Source of the DNA: Rugosimonospora africana
Lineage (GTDB): Bacteria; Actinomycetota; Actinomycetes; Mycobacteriales; Micromonosporaceae
Assembly: GCF_016862975.1 (NCBI RefSeq)
Contig: NZ_BONZ01000017.1
Location: 47,849-111,848, forward strand
DNA length: 64,000 nt
Direction: 5' to 3'
Below the pieces are notes generated by a model. The model was not told where the DNA came from and searched no databases. It saw nothing but the letters and a program-made list of their open reading frames with translations. Below are positions 19,086 to 27,745 of this stretch, one piece after another. The position numbers and the translations under genes were made by a program. How positions within the stretch are numbered: the first letter of the stretch is position 1; every line of letters begins with the position of its first letter.

Positions 19086-20506
19086 TCGTCAGTCCACTGT
19101 GGACGCGAAGGCTCGTCCGCGCCGGACCGGCCCGCGGATTCCGGTGCCGCCCGGGGCAGCGTCACGGTCATGGTCAGTCCGCCGCCGGGAGTCTGGGTCG
19201 GATGCAGCGATCCGCCCATCGCCTCGGTGAACCCACGCGCGATGGCCAGCCCCAGGCCCAGCCCTCCGTCCGCCCGGCGATCGTCCAACCGCTGGAACGG
19301 TGCGAAGATGCGGTCCCGGTCGGCCGCGGGTACGCCCGGACCGTGGTCCACCACCGCGAAGTCCACAGTGGACGATGTGGTGGTCGCGCGCAGGGTGACC
19401 GCCGCCCCGGACGAGGCGGTGACCGAGTTGCTCACCAGGTTTGCCACCACTCTTTCCAGCAGCCCGGGATCGGCCGACACCAGGGGAAGGTCGTCGCCGA
19501 TCGCCACATCCAGCGCGGCGCCGGGCGGCGTGTGCAGCAGCGCGCGGGCCACCACCTCGTCCAGCGCCACCGGCCGGGACTGCACCGACAGTACCCCGGC
19601 CTGGAGCCGGCTCATCGCCAGCAGGTTCTCCACCAGGTCGTCGAGCCGGTCGGCCGACTCCTCGACGGTCTCCAGCAACTCGTCGCGGTCCTGCGCGGAG
19701 AACGACACGTCGCCGGCGCGCAGGCTGGACGCGGCGGCCTTGATGCTGGCCAGCGGGGTACGCAGGTCGTGACCGACCGCCGCCAGGATCGCGGTGCGCA
19801 GCTTGTCCACCTCGGCCAGTTGGGCGGCGCGACCGGCCTGCTCGGCCAACCGCTGCGCCTCCAGGGTCCGGGCCGCGGCGGCGGCCAGCCGGCCGAGCAG
19901 CCGCCGGTCCTCGGCGAACAGGGTCGGGCCGACCGCGATCAGGTGCAGGCCGGGGGCTGCCTCGACCTCCAGCGCGGGTGTGGCGCTGCCGCCGACGGCT
20001 CCCACGCTGGCCACCACGGTGTCGCCCTCGACCAGCGCCACGCCCCGCATGTTGAAGGCGGTCTGCACGTGCCCGAGCAGTTGGCGCAGGGACTGGTCGA
20101 CCACGGGAGCGGACGCGATCCGGGCGAGCAACTGGGCCTCGATCCCGCTGCGGGCGGCGGCGGCCCGCTGCCGGGCGGCCAGGTCGACCGCCAGGCTCAC
20201 GGCCACCGCCACGAGGACGTAGACCAGCAGAGCGACCAGGTTGTCCCGCCGATCAACGGACAGAGTGTGGTACGGCGGCACGAAGTACCAGTTGAGCAGC
20301 AGATCGGACGCGATCGCCGTGGCCAGGCCCAGCCACACCCCGCCGACGGCGGCCACGAGCACCACCGGCACCAGGTAGAGCAGGGCGGTGTTGGTCAGGT
20401 TGCCGTGCGCCAGCGTGGCGGTGAGGCTGGCGAGCCCGGCCACGCCCAGCCCGAGGCCCAGCCAGGTGCGGGCCGGTGACCGGAGGGGGCGGGACTGCGC
20501 AATCAC
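19082..20506 (-). CDS. kdpD: KdpD-like sensor histidine kinase, short form
   Basis: A 474-residue membrane kinase with about four N-terminal helices of the DUF4118 type (ending in the AARQRAAAARSG region), a GAF-like linker, the phospho-acceptor motif VGHDLRTPLASIKA, and an ATPase domain with NLVSNSV, DHGPGVP and GGLGLGLAI. Classical KdpD is about 850 residues; the N-terminal KdpD and Usp domains that bind second messengers are absent here. It lies 7 bp downstream of the kimA-like gene, so sensor and transporter are co-transcribed. Start is GTG at 20506. Confidence 0.88.
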   Translation of the reverse strand: MIAQSRPLRSPARTWLGLGLGVAGLASLTATLAHGNLTNTALLYLVPVVLVAAVGGVWLGLATAIASDLLLNWYFVPPYHTLSVDRRDNLVALLVYVLVAVAVSLAVDLAARQRAAAARSGIEAQLLARIASAPVVDQSLRQLLGHVQTAFNMRGVALVEGDTVVASVGAVGGSATPALEVEAAPGLHLIAVGPTLFAEDRRLLGRLAAAAARTLEAQRLAEQAGRAAQLAEVDKLRTAILAAVGHDLRTPLASIKAAASSLRAGDVSFSAQDRDELLETVEESADRLDDLVENLLAMSRLQAGVLSVQSRPVALDEVVARALLHTPPGAALDVAIGDDLPLVSADPGLLERVVANLVSNSVTASSGAAVTLRATTTSSTVDFAVVDHGPGVPAADRDRIFAPFQRLDDRRADGGLGLGLAIARGFTEAMGGSLHPTQTPGGGLTMTVTLPRAAPESAGRSGADEPSRPQWTDE

Positions 20507-20513
20507 GCCTCAG

Positions 20514-22547
20514 TTATACGGCGACGCCGGCCTCCACCGGCTGGCGCGGCTCTGTGACCCCGCCCGGCTTCGGCGACTGATCTTGGTCGCGGCGCGGCGC
20601 GAGACGCGCCGAGCCGGATTGGTCGTGATCGTCCGATGATTCGGTGGAGCGCAGCTGCCAGGGCACGCTGGTGACCATCACCCCGGGCTGGAACAGCAGC
20701 CGGGCCTTGAGGCGCAGGGCGCTCTGGTTGTGCAGCAGGTGCTCCCACCAGTGGCCGACCACGTATTCGGGCAGATACACGACGACCAGGTCGCGGGGCC
20801 CCACGCCCCGGCGCGCGGCGATGAAATCCAGTACCGGGCCGGTGATGTCCCGGTACTTCGACTCCAGGACGGTCAGCGGTACGGGTACCCCCCGGTCGGC
20901 CCACTGCGTCTGAAGGTCGCGTACCTCCTCCTCGTTGGTGGCGACGGTCAGCGCGGTCAGCGAGTCCGGGTGGGTGGCCCGGGCGTAGGCCAGGGCGCGC
21001 AGCGCCGGCTTGTGCAGCCGGGAGACGAGGACGACGGCGTGGATCCGGGCCGGCAGCACCATTCCGGCCGGTTCGGGCGCCAGTTCGTCGGCGATCCGGG
21101 TGTAGTGCCGCTGGACGGCCTTCATCAGCAGGAACAGGGTCGGCATCGCGATCACCACCAGCCACGCCCCGTGCGTGATCTTGGTGATCAGAACGATCAC
21201 CAGTACCAGCGCGGTGGTCAGCGCCCCGAGCAGGTTGATCGCCCGGGACCGGTGGACGCGGCGGCGGGCGGACCTGTCCCGCTCGGTCGACAGCCGCCGG
21301 TTCCAGTGCCGCACCATCCCGAGCTGGGACAGGGTGAACGAGACAAACACGCCGATGATGTACAGCTGGATGAGTCGCGTGGTGCTGGCGTCGAACGCCC
21401 AGATCAGTCCGGCCGCGAGCAGGGCCAGCAGGACGATGCCGTTGGAGAAGACCAGCCGGTCGCCGCGCCGGGCGAACTGCCGGGGCAGGTACCCGTCCTG
21501 GCCGAGGATCGAGGCGAGGATCGGGAACCCGTTGAACGCGGTGTTCGCGGCGAGCACCAGGATCGCCGCGGTGAACACCTGGAGCAGGTAGAACCCGATC
21601 GAGCTGGCCCCGAACACGGCGGCGCCGAGCTGGGCGATGACCGTCTTCTGTTCGCCGTTCGCGGGAAAGCCGACCAGCTCGGCGTTGTCGCTGGTGAGGT
21701 GTACGTGGGCGACGATGGCCAACGCGGTGATCCCGGCGAACATGATGATCGCCAGGGTGCCCATGATGGTCAGCGTGCCGGCCGCGTTCTTGCTCTTCGG
21801 CTTGCGGAAGTTCGGTACCCCGTTGCTCACCGCCTCCACGCCGGTCAGCGCGGTACAGCCGGAGGCGAACGCGCGCAGGCCGAGCATCAGCAGGATCAAC
21901 CCGCCGGCGTGGGTCACGCTCGGGGTCACCTGGTAGCGCGCGCTGGACGCGACGAGGTGACCGCCGGTCAGCAGCTTGGCGGCGCCGACCGCGAGCATGC
22001 TCAGCACGATGATCACGAACCCGTAGGTGGGCACCGCGAACGCGGTACCGGACTCCTTGACCCCGCGCAGGTTGACCAGGGCGAGCAGGGCGATCAGCGC
22101 GACGTTGATGCCGACCTGGTACGGCGCCAGCGAGGGGAACGCGGAGACGATGTTGTCCACTCCGGCGGCCACGCTGACCGCCACGGTGAGCACATAGTCG
22201 ACCAGCAGCGCGCTCGCGGCGACCAGGGCGGCGTTGGCGCCCAGGTTGGCCCGGGAGACGGCGTACGCCCCGCCGCCCGTCGGGTACGCGTAGCAGGTCT
22301 GCCGGTACGACGCGACGACCAGGACGAGCAGCACCACCACGGCGGCGGCGACCCACCAGGACAGCCACAGCAGCGCCAGACCGCCGAGGCTGAGGACGAG
22401 CAGGATCTCCTGAGTGGCGTACGCCACGCTGGACAGCGGGTCGGAGCAGAACACGGGCAGCGCCAACCGCTTGGGCAGCAGGGTCTCGCCGAGCCGGTCG
22501 CTGCCGAGCGGGCGGCCGACCAGGAACCGTTTGGCCACATCGAACAC
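20514..22547 (-). CDS. kimA: KimA-like APC-superfamily potassium transporter
   Basis: A 677-residue integral membrane protein. The N-terminus (FLVGRPLGSDRLGETLLPK, then LPVFCSDPLSSVAYATQEIL) is characteristic of the KimA/YdaO family of potassium-proton symporters. About 12 helices are followed by a cytoplasmic domain of some 190 residues (from about LAPEPAGMVLPARIHAVVLV). The extreme C-terminus contains the dispersed palindromic repeat, read as SGSARLAPRRDQDQ. It heads an operon with kdpDE-like genes. Upstream DNA shows no recognisable c-di-AMP riboswitch. An amino-acid permease is the alternative. Confidence 0.82.
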   Translation of the reverse strand: MFDVAKRFLVGRPLGSDRLGETLLPKRLALPVFCSDPLSSVAYATQEILLVLSLGGLALLWLSWWVAAAVVVLLVLVVASYRQTCYAYPTGGGAYAVSRANLGANAALVAASALLVDYVLTVAVSVAAGVDNIVSAFPSLAPYQVGINVALIALLALVNLRGVKESGTAFAVPTYGFVIIVLSMLAVGAAKLLTGGHLVASSARYQVTPSVTHAGGLILLMLGLRAFASGCTALTGVEAVSNGVPNFRKPKSKNAAGTLTIMGTLAIIMFAGITALAIVAHVHLTSDNAELVGFPANGEQKTVIAQLGAAVFGASSIGFYLLQVFTAAILVLAANTAFNGFPILASILGQDGYLPRQFARRGDRLVFSNGIVLLALLAAGLIWAFDASTTRLIQLYIIGVFVSFTLSQLGMVRHWNRRLSTERDRSARRRVHRSRAINLLGALTTALVLVIVLITKITHGAWLVVIAMPTLFLLMKAVQRHYTRIADELAPEPAGMVLPARIHAVVLVSRLHKPALRALAYARATHPDSLTALTVATNEEEVRDLQTQWADRGVPVPLTVLESKYRDITGPVLDFIAARRGVGPRDLVVVYLPEYVVGHWWEHLLHNQSALRLKARLLFQPGVMVTSVPWQLRSTESSDDHDQSGSARLAPRRDQDQSPKPGGVTEPRQPVEAGVAV
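20578..20622. repeat. Dispersed palindromic repeat, copy B (in kimA 3' end)
   Basis: Core TGATCTTGGTCGCGGCGCGG then CGCGAGACGCGCCGAGCCGG; internal arms GGCGCG/CGCGCC can form a hairpin. On the kimA strand it encodes QSGSARLAPRRDQDQ, nearly the same peptide as copy E in the PaaN-like gene. Confidence 0.75.
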
Positions 22548-22646
22548 GCGAACAGCGAAACGGGCGGAAGCCGCCGGACCGGTCGGTCCTGACGGGTCTT
22601 TGACGCCGAGCCGGTCAATCTTGACGGTTTCTTGACGGTGCGGGCG

Positions 22647-22739
22647 TTCAGTTGCCGCGGCCGGCGAGGCGGGTGCGGATTCAGTTGTCGTGGCCGGCGA
22701 GGCGGCTGTGGGTGTTCAGTTGTCGTGGCCGGTGGGTGG
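22647..22739. repeat. Three direct repeats in the kimA/cydD intergenic region
   Basis: Copies start at 22647, 22680 and 22715 and share TTCAGTTG(C/T)CG(C/T)GGCCGG, spaced 33 and 35 bp. The first two extend over 26 bases with two mismatches. They lie 100-190 bp from both divergent starts and could be regulator binding sites or a slippage product. Confidence 0.65.
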
Positions 22740-22777
22740 AGATCCGAGTCCCGGAGCCGGATATGGACATCAGAATT

Positions 22778-22802
22778 CGACATGTAGGCTGGCAACATGT
22801 CG
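22778..22802. promoter_or_regulatory. Inverted repeat upstream of cydD
   Basis: Perfect 8-bp arms CGACATGT (22778-22785) and ACATGTCG (22795-22802) with a 9-base spacer, 43 bp before the cydD start. It has the form of a dimeric-repressor operator but does not match the Rex consensus. The regulator is unknown. Confidence 0.5.
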
Positions 22803-22845
22803 CGGGGGTATGCGTCGTCATACCGGGACGGGCGGTGATGCGGGA

Positions 22846-24573
22846 GTGGGACCGGTTGATCCACGGCTGATGCGGCTGCCGGGCCTGCGGACGTACTTCG
22901 TCGCGGTGACCGGCTCCGGTGTCCTCGCCGCGATCCTCGTCGTCGCGCAGGCCAGCGCGTTGTCACAGCTGATCGCGGCCGGCGTGAGCGGTCGGCTCGA
23001 CCGGGGTGCGCTGGTCGCGACCGCCGTCGTGATCGCCCTCCGGGCGGCGCACCACGCGGCGCAGGGCGTGCTGGCCGCGCGCGCCGCGGCGAACGTCAAG
23101 GCCGGACTGCGCGAGCGGCTGCTGGCCGCGGTCAGCGACCGCGGGCCGGGCTGGCTGGCCGGGCAGCGGGCCGGCGAACTGGCCACGCTGGTCGGGCGCG
23201 GGGTCGACGCGCTGGACAACTACCTGATCGGGTACCTGCCGACGCTGGTGCTCGGGGTGACGGTACCGGTGGCGGTGCTGGCCCGGCTGGCGTTCGGCGA
23301 CCGCACCTCGGCACTGGTGATCACGCTCACCCTGCCGCTGATCCCGATCTTCGCGATCCTGGTCGGCTGGCACACCCGTACCCGTACGGAGCGCCAGTGG
23401 CGGCTGCTGTCCCGGCTCGGTGGCCACTTCCTCGACATGCTGTCCGGCATGTCGACGCTGCGCGCGTTCGGCCGGGCCCGGGCACAGATCGACGTCGTGC
23501 GCGGGATGGCCGAGAAGTACCGCGGCGCGACCATGGCCACGCTGCGGGTGGCGTTCCTGTCCGCGCTGGTGCTGGAGTTGGTGGCCACGGTGTCGGTGGC
23601 GCTGGTCGCGGTGCCGGTCGGCCTGCGGCTGCTGGACGGCAGGGTGACGCTGCCGGTGGCGCTGCTGGTGCTGTTGCTCGCACCGGAGGCGTACGCGCCG
23701 CTGCGGGCGGCCGGCGCGCAGTTCCACGCCAGCCAGGAGGGGCTGGCCGCGGCGACGGACGCGTTCGCGTTACTGGAGTCGTCCGAGCCCGGCCGGCAAG
23801 CGCGGGTGGCCCGGGTAACCGCGCGGGTACCCGACCCGGGCGCGGTGGAGCTGGTGTTCGACCGGGTGACCGCCGGGTACGGCGACTCCCCGGTGCTGTG
23901 CGAGGCGTCCTTCACCGTTCCGGCCGGGGAGCGGGTCGCGCTGGTCGGCCCGAGCGGGGCCGGCAAGAGCACGGTGCTGGCCCTGCTGCTCGGCTTCATC
24001 GAGCCGGAGCACGGCCGGATCCTGGCCGGCGGTGTCGACCTGTCGACGGTGGACCTGGCGGCGTGGCGGGCGCGGCTGGCCTGGGTACCGCAGCGACCGC
24101 ACCTGTTCGCCGCGTCGGTGCTGGACAACATCAGGCTCGGTGCGCCGGACGCGTCCGTCGAGGCGGTCGAGACCGCCGCCCGGGCCGCCCAGGCGCATGG
24201 ATTCGTCGGCGCGCTCCCCGATGGGTACGCGACGGTGCTCGGCGAGCGCGGGTACGGGTTGTCCAGCGGGCAGCGCCAGCGCTTGGCGCTGGCCCGGGCG
24301 TACCTGCGCGGCGACGCGTCGCTGCTGCTGTTCGACGAGCCGACCGCCCGGCTCGACTCGGCCAGCGAGGCGGCGGTACTCGCGGCGGCGGCCACCCTGG
24401 CCCGGGACCGCACCGCGCTGCTGGTCGCCCACCGCCCGGCCCTGGTCGCGACGGCCGACCGGATCCTGTGGGTGGCCGGCGGCACGGTACGCGAGGAGAC
24501 CGCCGGTGACGGTGGCGGCACGCTGGTGGCGGACCGGACCCTGATCAGGGTCGAGGGGAGTGGGGCGGCGTGA
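22846..24573 (+). CDS. cydD: Thiol-export ABC half-transporter CydD
   Basis: A 575-residue half-transporter: six-helix exporter domain, then an ATPase with GPSGAGKST, signature LSSGQRQRLALARA and LLLFDEPTA. Together with CydC it exports cysteine/glutathione-type thiols and is needed for cytochrome bd assembly. The GTG at 22846 gives the N-terminus MGPVDPRLM, matching actinobacterial CydD starts that I recall. A rare TTA leucine codon occurs at 23770, so expression could depend on the bldA-type tRNA. No cydA or cydB is in the window. Confidence 0.9.
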   Translation: MGPVDPRLMRLPGLRTYFVAVTGSGVLAAILVVAQASALSQLIAAGVSGRLDRGALVATAVVIALRAAHHAAQGVLAARAAANVKAGLRERLLAAVSDRGPGWLAGQRAGELATLVGRGVDALDNYLIGYLPTLVLGVTVPVAVLARLAFGDRTSALVITLTLPLIPIFAILVGWHTRTRTERQWRLLSRLGGHFLDMLSGMSTLRAFGRARAQIDVVRGMAEKYRGATMATLRVAFLSALVLELVATVSVALVAVPVGLRLLDGRVTLPVALLVLLLAPEAYAPLRAAGAQFHASQEGLAAATDAFALLESSEPGRQARVARVTARVPDPGAVELVFDRVTAGYGDSPVLCEASFTVPAGERVALVGPSGAGKSTVLALLLGFIEPEHGRILAGGVDLSTVDLAAWRARLAWVPQRPHLFAASVLDNIRLGAPDASVEAVETAARAAQAHGFVGALPDGYATVLGERGYGLSSGQRQRLALARAYLRGDASLLLFDEPTARLDSASEAAVLAAAATLARDRTALLVAHRPALVATADRILWVAGGTVREETAGDGGGTLVADRTLIRVEGSGAA

Positions 24574-26504
24574 GCGCATCGTCCGGTACCGCGCCGTCCG
24601 GCACGCGGGCGGCCGGCCTGCGGATCGTCGGCGGGAGCGCAGTCCGCACGCTCGTCCTCGCGGCGCTGCTGTCCGCCGCCACCGACCTGTCCGGCCTGGG
24701 CCTGCTGGCCACGGCGACCTGGCTGATCAGCCGGGCTGCCCAGCGCCCGCCGATCGTCGCGCTGACCGTGGCCATCGTCGCGGTGCGCGCGCTGGCGATC
24801 GGCAAGGGAACGCTGCGCTACCTCGAACGGCTGGCCGGCCACGACGCGGCTCTGCGGGTACTGGCCCGGCTGCGTACCCGGGTCTACGCGAAGCTCAGCC
24901 GGGACGCCGGCCGGCTGCCGCGGGGGGACCTGCTGGCCCGCCTGGTGTCCGATGTGGACAGTGTGCAGGATCTGCTGCTGCGCTGCGCGATCCCGGCCGC
25001 CGTCGCTGGTGTCGTGACGGTTGTCACGGTCGGGTTCACCGCGGCCTTCTCCGGCCCGGCCGCGCTGCTGCTGGCGGCCGGCCTCTTGACAGCCGGGCTC
25101 GCCCTGCCCGCCCTGGCGTTCAGGCTGGCGGACCGGGCCGCGGCGCGGATCGCCGAGGTGCGCGGACGGTACCTGGCGGCCTCGGTCGACGTCCTGGCCG
25201 GCGCGGCCGACCTGGCCGTGTTCGGCGCCACCGGCTCGGCGCTGGCCGGAGCGGCCGGCCAGGCGACCGCACTGGCCCGGCTGGAACGCCGCGCGGGCGC
25301 GGTGGGCGCGGCGACCGGAGCGGTGGGCGCGCTGATCCCCGGGGCGACGGCGATCGGAGTGTTCGCGGTGACCGTGCGCGGCGGCCCGTCGGTCATGGTC
25401 GCGGTGCTGTCGCTGCTGGCGTTGGCGGCAGTGGAGGCGGTGCTGCCGCTGACCGGCGCGGCGGTGCGGTACGCGGAGCTGCGCGGGGCCTGGCGGCGGA
25501 TCCGGCCGCTGCTGGCGGCGGACTCCCCGGCGCCCCCGGATCCGGCGCCGGCTCCGCTTCCGGCGCCGCTCGCCGGAGACGGCGCGGATCGGGACGGCGC
25601 GGCCCGGGATGGCGCGGCCCGGGGCGGCGCGGATCGGGGCGGCGCGGATGAGGGCGGCGCGGATCGCGGCGGCGCGGATCGGGACGGTGCGGACGTGGGC
25701 AGCCGGCGGGTGGCCGACGCGCCGGTTCCGGCCATCGCCGCCCGCCGGATCGAGGTGCGTTACCCGGGCGTCGCGGTACCCGCGCTGAGCGGCATCGACC
25801 TGGACCTGTCGCCCGGTCGCCGGGTGGCCGTGGTCGGGCCGAGCGGCGCCGGCAAGTCCACGCTGCTCGGTGTGCTGGTCGGACAGCTCCGACCGACGGC
25901 GGGCAGGCTGCTGGTGGACGGCGTGACGCTCACGTCCCCCCGCTCGGGCGTGGCCGACTCGCCGACGGAACCGGACGGATTGGGCTGGCCACGGTCCGGC
26001 GGCGTACTGGCCGACGGGTATGTGTTCCACGCCTCCGTACGCGAGAATCTCACGCTCGGCCGGACCGGGTTCGACGATCCGGCGCTGGGCCGGGCGCTGA
26101 CCGACGCCGGGCTGCCGGACTGGGCCGGCCGGCTGGACGACCTGATCGGCGAGGACGGGGCCACGCTGTCCGGCGGCCAGCGCCAGCGGCTGCTGCTGGC
26201 CCGCGCGCTGCTCGATCCGCCGCCGGTACTGGTGCTGGACGAGCCGACCGAGGGCCTGGACCCGGCCGCCGCGGACGCGGTGCTCGCCGACGTGCTGCGC
26301 GTCACCGCCGGGCACACCGTGGTCATGGTCACTCACCGGCTGGTGGACCTGCGGGCGTTCGACGAGATCGTGGTGCTGGTCGACGGGCGGATCGCCCAGC
26401 GCGGCGGGCACGACGCCCTGCTCGCGAGGCCCGGATGGTACTCCACCTGGACCGGAATCAGGGAGGTCCCGGACTCCGCCATCGGCAGTGGTGTGGGACG
26501 CTGA
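24570..26504 (+). CDS. cydC: Thiol-export ABC half-transporter CydC
   Basis: A 644-residue partner of CydD, starting at a GTG that overlaps the cydD stop. The membrane domain (TDLSGLGLLATATWLIS) is followed by an ATPase with GPSGAGKST, LSGGQRQRLLLARA and LVLDEPTEGLD. Between them lies a linker of about 40 residues made of repeated GAxRDG/GADRG units, encoded by eight 15-bp tandem copies; it enlarges the protein beyond the usual 550-580 residues. Downstream, a small membrane protein starts 2 bp after the stop. Confidence 0.9.
   Translation: MSASSGTAPSGTRAAGLRIVGGSAVRTLVLAALLSAATDLSGLGLLATATWLISRAAQRPPIVALTVAIVAVRALAIGKGTLRYLERLAGHDAALRVLARLRTRVYAKLSRDAGRLPRGDLLARLVSDVDSVQDLLLRCAIPAAVAGVVTVVTVGFTAAFSGPAALLLAAGLLTAGLALPALAFRLADRAAARIAEVRGRYLAASVDVLAGAADLAVFGATGSALAGAAGQATALARLERRAGAVGAATGAVGALIPGATAIGVFAVTVRGGPSVMVAVLSLLALAAVEAVLPLTGAAVRYAELRGAWRRIRPLLAADSPAPPDPAPAPLPAPLAGDGADRDGAARDGAARGGADRGGADEGGADRGGADRDGADVGSRRVADAPVPAIAARRIEVRYPGVAVPALSGIDLDLSPGRRVAVVGPSGAGKSTLLGVLVGQLRPTAGRLLVDGVTLTSPRSGVADSPTEPDGLGWPRSGGVLADGYVFHASVRENLTLGRTGFDDPALGRALTDAGLPDWAGRLDDLIGEDGATLSGGQRQRLLLARALLDPPPVLVLDEPTEGLDPAAADAVLADVLRVTAGHTVVMVTHRLVDLRAFDEIVVLVDGRIAQRGGHDALLARPGWYSTWTGIREVPDSAIGSGVGR
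25581..25700 (+). repeat. 15-bp tandem repeat array in cydC (8 units)
   Basis: Eight consecutive 15-bp units of the form GGCGCGGATCGGGAC with variation at the 3' half, preserving the frame and encoding a Gly-Ala-Asp-Arg-rich linker between the membrane and ATPase domains. Copy number may vary between strains. Confidence 0.85.
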
Positions 26505-26505
26505 A

Positions 26506-27213
26506 ATGGTGTCCGATGTTGACATCGACGGCTACGCGGCCGGTCTGGCCGCGGCGCTGCGCGGTCCCCGTCGGGTCCGCGATGACCTGGTGGCCGAGGC
26601 ACGCGACAGCCTGACCGACGCCGCCGAGGCATACCTGGACGCCGGGCTGAGCTCCGGGGACGCCCAGCGCCGGGCGATCGACGAGTTCGGCTCGTACCAG
26701 GAGGTCGTGCCCGACTATCAGGCGGAGCTGGCGGTGGCGCAGGGCCGGCGCACCGCCATGTTGATCGCGCTCGCGCTGCCCACGCTCTACCTGCTCGCCC
26801 CGCTCATGTGGCGACACAGCCCATGGCCGGGCACGCACCCCATGTCCAGCGAGTACCTGCGGCTCGCCTCCAGCTTCGACTACCTGTCCCTGGCCGGCGG
26901 GCTGGTGGCGGCGGTCGTGCTGCTCGGCTTCGGGTGGGGCAGCCGGTACGTCCGGGACGGGGTGCGCCTCACCCACGCGGTCGGGTACGGCGCCCTGACG
27001 TTCCTGGTCATTCACGGGCTGGCCGGCGGCGTGGTCTACGTGTGGAGCATCACTCAGTGGCCGAACGCCATGCGCTGGCCGCTGCTGGCCGGCGGGGTGG
27101 CGTTGTGGCTGGCCTTCGACTATGCCGCGTTCTGTGCCTGGCGGTGCCTGGCCACCAGCCGGGCCCAGCGGGCCGCGTTGCGCCTGGTCAGCCGGCGGCC
27201 GGTCGGGGCGTGA
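26506..27213 (+). CDS. Permease-prefix-domain membrane protein
   Basis: A 235-residue protein. Residues 1-75 resemble the permease prefix domain found next to PadR regulators (YAAGLAAALRGPRRVRDDLV, with the AQRRAIDEFGSYQEV segment). The remainder has about four membrane helices (LIALALPTLYLLAPLMW; LAGGLVAAVVLLGFGWG and two more). It starts 2 bp after cydC, so it may be co-transcribed. Its 3' end overlaps the convergent padR gene by 26 bp. In related genomes such genes usually run in the same direction as their PadR partner; here they converge. Confidence 0.78.
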   Translation: MVSDVDIDGYAAGLAAALRGPRRVRDDLVAEARDSLTDAAEAYLDAGLSSGDAQRRAIDEFGSYQEVVPDYQAELAVAQGRRTAMLIALALPTLYLLAPLMWRHSPWPGTHPMSSEYLRLASSFDYLSLAGGLVAAVVLLGFGWGSRYVRDGVRLTHAVGYGALTFLVIHGLAGGVVYVWSITQWPNAMRWPLLAGGVALWLAFDYAAFCAWRCLATSRAQRAALRLVSRRPVGA

Positions 27214-27520
27214 GCACGGCGCCGATCGTGCTGGCGAACTCCTGCCACGCGCTGCGCTCGGCGCTCAACGTGCGCCGGCCGGCGGTGGTCAGCTGGTAGG
27301 TGCGCCGCTCCCGGCCGCCGACGGTGCTCCACGCGCTTTCCACGAGTCCGGCGCGCTCGAGCCGGCGCAGGGCCGGGTAGACGGTGCCGGTGGGCAGGTT
27401 GAGCACGCCGCCGCTGCGTTCCTGGAGCGCCTCGATGATCGCGTACCCGTGCCGCGGCTCGTTGTCGAGCACGGCGAGGAGGAGTGCGTCGAGGTGCCCG
27501 CGGAGAGCGTCGGCCTTCAT
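27188..27520 (-). CDS. Small PadR-family regulator
   Basis: A 110-residue PadR subfamily-2 regulator without the C-terminal extension. The winged helix covers most of the protein: RGHLDALLLAVLDNEPRHGY, LPTGTVYPALRRLERAGLVES, and a wing with ERRTYQLTTAGRRTL. The ATG at 27520 is the sensible start; a longer reading has no support. A short inverted repeat (GTAG-CGAGT-CTAC, 27523-27535) lies immediately upstream and may be its operator. Its targets probably include the overlapping permease-prefix gene and possibly nos, whose start is 226 bp away and divergent. Confidence 0.88.
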   Translation of the reverse strand: MKADALRGHLDALLLAVLDNEPRHGYAIIEALQERSGGVLNLPTGTVYPALRRLERAGLVESAWSTVGGRERRTYQLTTAGRRTLSAERSAWQEFASTIGAVLTPRPAAG

Positions 27521-27745
27521 GTGTAGCGAGTCTACGGGTTGGCCAGGCCAGGCCGCCAGCGGGCACCCTGTCGCGATTGCCGTCCCAGATAGTAAGACGG
27601 CGGTGCCGGCCGATGCCGGGCCGGGCTGGTGAGGCACCGAGACGACGGACGGCCTGTGCGACTCGGCGGCCGGAGGGCTGGAACCCGATCACTACACCGT
27701 GCGACCTTTCGGTGACAACCTGCGTCGATGGAACGTGGAGGGGAC

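Noticed and set aside
19091..19373. GTCCACTGTGGAC and GTCCACAGTGGAC palindromes in the kdpD gene, possibly DnaA-box-like
   Set aside because: They only partly resemble TTGTCCACA, lie inside a coding region and show no clustering expected of an origin.
22548..22845. A c-di-AMP (ydaO-type) riboswitch upstream of kimA
   Set aside because: I looked for the conserved riboswitch core on the kimA strand and found only short direct repeats and a palindrome nearer cydD.
23220..26525. A 1101-aa minus-strand ORF opposite cydDC
   Set aside because: An artefact of high GC: the sense strand encodes complete ABC transporter motifs, while the antisense product is low-complexity Arg/Gln/His sequence.
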